Shown: one piece after another, positions 60,843 through 64,000 of the stretch
How the letters are laid out: every line of letters begins with the position of its first letter
How positions within the stretch are numbered: position 1 is the first letter of the stretch
DNA from: Gammaproteobacteria bacterium
Lineage (GTDB): Bacteria; Pseudomonadota; Gammaproteobacteria; Natronospirales; REEB76
Assembly: GCA_027315405.1 (NCBI GenBank)
Contig: DAHUYB010000097.1
Location: forward strand, 29,340 to 93,339
Direction of reading: 5' to 3'
Length of the DNA: 64,000 nucleotides
The notes under the pieces: model-generated
Told to the model about the DNA's origin: nothing
What the model saw: only the letters and a program-made list of their open reading frames with translations
Database searches by the model: none
Position numbers and translations under genes: made by a program

Positions 60843-60871
60843 TTGCAAAATGATACCAGCGGGGTTACATT
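60843..60871 (+). promoter_or_regulatory. Candidate higBA promoter
   Basis: TTGCAA (60843-60848) and TACATT (60866-60871) are 17 bp apart. The expected transcription start, about 7 bp after the -10, falls at or beside the GTG of higB (60878), so the message may be leaderless. Confidence 0.45.
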
Positions 60872-60877
60872 GTTACC

Positions 60878-61156
60878 GTGATAAGGAAGATCCGCCATCA
60901 GGGGCTCAAACGCCTGCACGCGAAGGATAACGCGTCGGGTGTCAAGCAGGATCATGTCGAGCGTCTCAAGGACATATTGGCGCGAATCGAAGTTGCTGTA
61001 AATTCGCGTGATATGGCCCTGCCAGGGCTGTATCTGCATCCGCTCACCGGATCCCGTCGCGGAACCTGGGCCGTGACGGTAAGCGGTAACTGGCGAGTGA
61101 CCTTCCAATTCATTGGTGAGGATGTTACCGAGGTGAACTATGAGGATTACCACTAG
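60878..61156 (+). CDS. higB: HigB-type toxin (RelE/ParE fold)
   Basis: A 92-residue mRNA interferase-like toxin: IRKIRHQGLKRLHAKDNASGVKQDHVERLKDILARIEVA and DMALPGLYLHPLTGSRRGTWAVTVSGNWRVTFQF, ending NYEDYH, the standard HigB pattern of the higBA order (toxin first). It starts with GTG. HigB cuts ribosome-bound mRNA at A-rich codons in well-studied members. higA follows 51 bp later. Confidence 0.93.
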   Translation: MIRKIRHQGLKRLHAKDNASGVKQDHVERLKDILARIEVAVNSRDMALPGLYLHPLTGSRRGTWAVTVSGNWRVTFQFIGEDVTEVNYEDYH

Positions 61157-61207
61157 CAGCAGGCGCAAAGCAGTCGCATACATGTAATTGGAATTGGAGG
61201 GTGAGTT

Positions 61208-61504
61208 ATGGCTATGAAGAACCCCCCGCATCCGGGCGGCGTAATCCGGAGGCTGTGTATAGAGCCCTTGGGGCTTACAGTTCAGCAGACCGCTGATGGT
61301 CTTGGCGTATCGCGGAAGCAGCTCTCCGAGCTGCTCAATGGACATGCAGGCATTTCGGTGGAGATGGCACTGAGGTTGTCCCTCGCGTTTGGTGGCTCTG
61401 CGGAGAGTTGGGTTCGCCAGCAAGCAGCTTATGACTTGGCTGAAGCGGAGCGCAAAGTTTTGCCCAAGCTTGAGCACAAGATTCGGAGATTGGCGGCGGC
61501 ATGA
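61208..61504 (+). CDS. higA: HigA-type antitoxin (XRE HTH)
   Basis: A 98-residue antitoxin and autorepressor: [74 protein letters not shown] is the HigA/VapI HTH family. TTGGAGGGTGAG precedes the ATG. It should repress the higBA promoter and neutralise HigB. Confidence 0.95.
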   Translation: MAMKNPPHPGGVIRRLCIEPLGLTVQQTADGLGVSRKQLSELLNGHAGISVEMALRLSLAFGGSAESWVRQQAAYDLAEAERKVLPKLEHKIRRLAAA

Positions 61505-61673
61505 GTCATAAGAGCTGTGAAAATCTGTATTCATGATCCTGAAAACCATCGAGGATCACACCGGCTTGACGCTCCGCATGCATAATTTGCACACCCATCT
61601 GGCATTCCTGAGCGGGCGACAAGGCAGCGGCAATGCCGATTTGAATGAGAAATAGAGGGATAAGAGAGAATAG

Positions 61674-61700
61674 GCGTCAAGCCCTAGCTTGATGCTTTTT
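61674..61700 (+). terminator. Terminator downstream of higBA
   Basis: GCGTCAAG/CTTGATGC (one G-T pair) with a 6-nt loop followed by TTTTTC, 170 bp past the higA stop. No gene lies between. Confidence 0.6.
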
Positions 61701-61804
61701 CAAACCAGCCGCGCGCATCCATCAGTCCCGGCTCGGCCTAGACTTGTCACACGCCCGATCTCCGCGCACGGCCGCCGTAGAAAAGAGGAATTAGGGGTCT
61801 TGAG

Positions 61805-61919
61805 TTAGAACGTCTAACAAAATGAGAACACTTGCCCTAGCCTTCCGCTCAACCCCCTCTCCCTTGGTGGGAGAGGGTTGGGGTGAGGGGGCGCTGAGGC
61901 ATTTTGTTAGACGCTCTAA
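61805..61919. repeat. MITE-like element with 20-bp terminal inverted repeats
   Basis: TTAGAACGTCTAACAAAATG at 61805-61824 and its complement at 61900-61919 differ at one of 20 positions. They enclose the perfect hairpin CCCTCTCCC/GGGAGAGGG (61855-61877), the same core as the repeat at 36023. At 115 bp, without a coding frame, the unit has the form of a non-autonomous miniature element. A clear target duplication is not visible. Confidence 0.7.
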
Positions 61920-62009
61920 ATACAATTTCGGCGCAGGCAGATTACGTTGTTCATGGAAGCTCCTTTTCACAAATAACTACTCGTTCATATCCACAGGAAG
62001 ACCAAGGCC

Positions 62010-62438
62010 ATGCACAGAGTAAGCGGCGGATGTCATTGCGGCAATATCCGGGTTGAGCTGGAGCTGGCGCGCGCGCCGGACAGCTACCATCCGCGAGCCT
62101 GCGACTGCGATTTCTGCCGCCAGCACAACGCCGCCTATGTCTCCGACCCGCAGGGATCGCTGGCTCTCCGGATCAAGGATGAGCACCTGAGCGGAAGGTA
62201 TCGCCAGGGAAGTGGTCAGGCCGAGTTTCTTTTCTGCAAAAATTGCGGCGTGCTGGCGGGCGTGTTCTACCGCAACGACGGACGACTTTACGCCGCCGTG
62301 AACGCCAAGGCCGTTGGTGGTGGCGAGGCTTTCGGCGCGGAGCAGCCTGTCTCTCCCAAGACCCTGTCGGCAAGCGAAAAAGTGCGGCGCTGGCGAGAGG
62401 TCTGGTTTCCGAATGTCAGTATCGTGACTGCCGAATAA
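62010..62438 (+). CDS. GFA-family zinc protein
   Basis: A 142-residue protein with the glutathione-dependent formaldehyde-activating (GFA/CENP-V) fold. Zinc-binding cysteines are in GGCHCGNIRVELEL, ACDCDFCRQH and FLFCKNCGVLAG. Members bind glutathione adducts, but a formaldehyde role is proven for few. AGGAAG lies before the ATG. It converges with the orphan Cys-protein gene 6 bp away. Confidence 0.92.
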   Translation: MHRVSGGCHCGNIRVELELARAPDSYHPRACDCDFCRQHNAAYVSDPQGSLALRIKDEHLSGRYRQGSGQAEFLFCKNCGVLAGVFYRNDGRLYAAVNAKAVGGGEAFGAEQPVSPKTLSASEKVRRWREVWFPNVSIVTAE

Positions 62439-62444
62439 ATCAGC

Positions 62445-62798
62445 TCAGAACGGTTGACCGGCAAGTCCGCAGTATCCGCGCGGTTCCTGGCGCCGCTCTT
62501 TTTCGTCCCAGGCGTGGGCGATATCCCAGCGCCATGCCATGCAGCCGGAGGCCAAACACAGGCTTCCGTGGGGAGCGCTGTCCTCGCCATCGAGGGTGCG
62601 GTTCACAGCCGTGCCTTCAATTTGCCCTTCCTGGTATTCACGGATGCGTACAAACGGGCACCAGCGTCTAGATGCCTCCGCTACGGTTGAGCTGTTGGAG
62701 GCCTTTGCGGCGGGTACGGGTGCTTGCATGGCATCCGACTTATACCCATGGTCCCTGCCCAAGGCATACTTGCTTTTAAAAACAGGCTGTCGATTCAT
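62445..62798 (-). CDS. Orphan cysteine protein with CMAWRW/RGYCGL motifs
   Basis: A 117-residue protein whose second half has four ordered cysteines: RRWCPFVRI, SLCLASGCMAWRW, and RGYCGLAG near the end. The spacing and aromatic residues suggest a metal site (zinc or iron-sulfur). I have the impression that this CMAWRW/GYCGLAG pattern recurs in small proteins on phage and mobile DNA, with no known function; this is from memory and unverified. The ATG at 62798 has a perfect GGAGG seven bases upstream, which decides the start. Confidence 0.7.
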   Translation of the reverse strand: MNRQPVFKSKYALGRDHGYKSDAMQAPVPAAKASNSSTVAEASRRWCPFVRIREYQEGQIEGTAVNRTLDGEDSAPHGSLCLASGCMAWRWDIAHAWDEKERRQEPRGYCGLAGQPF

Positions 62799-63241
62799 GG
62801 GTATCCTCCGTGCGCGCGTCGAAGATTCAAAACTACCTGCCAGTCCATGTGTCTCCAGGGACGCACTCACTCAAGGCCACTGGGATTTTCTCCTGCATCC
62901 ATATCAGAGCAAATCTGATGCCAACACACCGGGAGCGTAGATCTCGGGTCTTTGAATGAATTTGCACTTGATTCTGCAGCCACCGAGACAGACAAAGAAT
63001 GTCAACTTTCTACAAAAATGCCTGCGTGACTGACACGTAACGGCACCCCGGTGAGATTTTAATTTGCGTCATATACGATTTTGCAATAAATGCCTAACTC
63101 ACGGTCGACAGTGGGAAGCCCCGGTATCCGGCACTTGCCGGAATCATGTTTCATGATTGCCCTATAGCAGATTTAGCTGGAAGATAGCCTGCGCATGCGC
63201 GGGTCCATCAAGTGCGCGCTGACAGACGAACGGAGATATAC
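62799..63241. other. 443-bp gap without recognisable gene
   Basis: Between the divergent orphan Cys-protein and TMEM175 genes I see no coding frame with a ribosome site, no tRNA and no strong terminator. A short inverted repeat around 63128-63145 (CCGGTATCCGGCACTTGCCGG) and a palindrome ATCATG..CATGAT are the only structure. Confidence 0.5.
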
Positions 63242-63826
63242 ATGCAAAAAACCCGGCTGGAAGCTTTCAGCGATGGCGTGCTGGCGATCATCATCACCAT
63301 CATGGTGCTGGAATTGAAGGTGCCGCACGGCAATACCCTGGCCGCGCTCAACCCGCTGCTGCCGGTGTTTTTGAGTTATGTGCTGAGCTTCGTGTACCTC
63401 GGAATTTATTGGAACAATCATCATCATATGCTGCACACTGTAGCAAAGGTGAGCGGCGGCATGTTGTGGGCCAATCTGCATCTGTTGTTCTGGCTGTCGC
63501 TGTTCCCCTTCGCTACCGGCTGGATGGGCGAAAATCACTTTGCTTCCGTTCCCACGGCGCTCTACGGCGCGGTTTTGTTGATGGCGGGTGTGGCCTATTG
63601 GATATTGCAACAGACGATTATTGCCTTGCAGGGAAATGGTTCACTGCTCGCCCATGCAATCGGCAGAGATTTCAAGGGCAAGTCATCACCGGTGATCTAC
63701 GCGATTGCAATTCCCATCGCCTTTCTCGATTCCTGGATATCTCAATGCCTGTATGTCATCGTTGCACTCATGTGGCTCATTCCGGATCGCCGCATCGAGA
63801 AGGCGATGGCTGAACGACAAGAATGA
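63242..63826 (+). CDS. TMEM175-family potassium channel (DUF1211)
   Basis: A 194-residue, six-helix membrane protein with the signature TRLEAFSDGVLAIIITIMVLEL (FSDGVxAI, helix 1). Bacterial members form K+-permeable tetrameric channels. The ATG at 63242 follows CGGAGAT and is the family start; an upstream in-frame start at 63212 is unlikely. Confidence 0.92.
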   Translation: MQKTRLEAFSDGVLAIIITIMVLELKVPHGNTLAALNPLLPVFLSYVLSFVYLGIYWNNHHHMLHTVAKVSGGMLWANLHLLFWLSLFPFATGWMGENHFASVPTALYGAVLLMAGVAYWILQQTIIALQGNGSLLAHAIGRDFKGKSSPVIYAIAIPIAFLDSWISQCLYVIVALMWLIPDRRIEKAMAERQE

Positions 63827-63863
63827 ATTAAAGGGGTGAGTATCATTTTCTCCACAAATCTAA

Positions 63864-64000
63864 GGAATCTCTGCAAAAGTTCGTTGTCTGAGTATCTGAT
63901 CTGTAATTGGGAAGTAACACGATGAAGCAGCAAAGTTTTGCGAGCGCGGCATGGGAAACGAAACGCAAAAAGACGCGGCGCGAGGTATTTTTGGAGGAGA
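63864..64000 (+). mobile_element. Left end of an IS5-like insertion sequence
   Basis: The element probably begins at GGAATCTCTGCAAAAG (63864), preceded by CTAA (60863-type YTAR target typical of IS5 elements; here at 63860-63863). Inside starts a transposase frame at 63922. The right end lies outside the window, so the inverted repeat cannot be confirmed. Confidence 0.6.
63922..64000 (+). CDS. IS5-family transposase, N-terminal part
   Basis: The first 26 codons read MKQQSFASAAWETKRKKTRR followed by EVFLEE, the N-terminus of the IS5 DDE transposases (MKQQTFAS...KKKQTRREVFLxEM type). The frame runs open to the window edge. The DDE catalytic residues would be beyond it. Confidence 0.85.
   Translation, partial: MKQQSFASAAWETKRKKTRREVFLEE

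Overview
The window looks like a chromosome segment of a moderately GC-rich gammaproteobacterium. The macromolecular-synthesis operon (rpsU, a yqeY-type gene, dnaG, rpoD), a divergent tsaD followed by folB, folK and cca, rlmJ, slt, a DegP/MucD-type protease and a split B12-dependent ribonucleotide reductase of the kind known in Pseudomonas all point that way. I cannot place it below class. Core genes are GC-rich. Several accessory blocks (about 5.4-6.4, 42.9-45.5 and 50.8-50.95 kb) are clearly richer in A+T, which suggests transfer.

Layout. 0-1.7 kb: end of hemH, then mscL. 1.7-6.4 kb: accessory block with a WYL regulator, a divergent tandem-AAA ATPase, a small orphan and a PLD-type nuclease. 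6.5-19.3 kb: metabolism and transport (thiolase, MATE, alcohol dehydrogenase, MFS, APC permease, ArnT-like transferase), rlmJ, and a TetR / broken SDR / HutD cluster. 19.4-27.9 kb: information-processing core. This includes a tRNA-Ile(CAU) gene interrupted in the anticodon loop by a 239-nt group I intron, then rpoD-dnaG-yqeY-rpsU and the divergent tsaD-folB-folK and cca. The tRNA gene does not encode CCA, so the Cca enzyme must add it. 27.9-39.1 kb: MidA-like methyltransferase, pteridine reductase, aminopeptidase lipoprotein, NDUFA9-like protein, slt, semialdehyde dehydrogenase, two low-complexity secreted proteins, degP/mucD with a sigma-E-like promoter, and hsp20. 39.2-42.7 kb: nrdJa and nrdJb with repeats between them.

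42.9-64 kb is an accessory zone. It opens with a tight three-gene operon: Dam-type adenine methyltransferase, ParB-like protein, and a phosphoribosyltransferase-fold protein. This is my best candidate for an undescribed conflict or epigenetic system. It is followed by a patchwork of gene debris: fragments of cupin, DoxX-like and thioredoxin genes whose intact relatives are in the same window, a DUF2214-like remnant and a frameshifted DUF4180 gene. Among the debris are intact genes: thioredoxin, a TetR/reductase pair with clear operators, a FosX-like enzyme, a mobile mystery protein A/B (HTH/Fic) pair behind three operators spaced exactly 33 bp apart, an M1 aminopeptidase with a rearranged zinc motif, a CPBP protease, a 7TM sensor without output domain, HigBA, GFA, an orphan Cys protein, and TMEM175. 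The window ends inside an IS5-like insertion sequence. A MITE-like element with 20-bp terminal inverted repeats lies at 61.8 kb.

The right-hand third therefore behaves like a recombination-prone region collecting toxin-antitoxin and defence-like cassettes. The centre is a stable housekeeping core whose unusual feature is the self-splicing intron in the tRNA that reads AUA. All functional calls come from reading the sequence; no database search was run.
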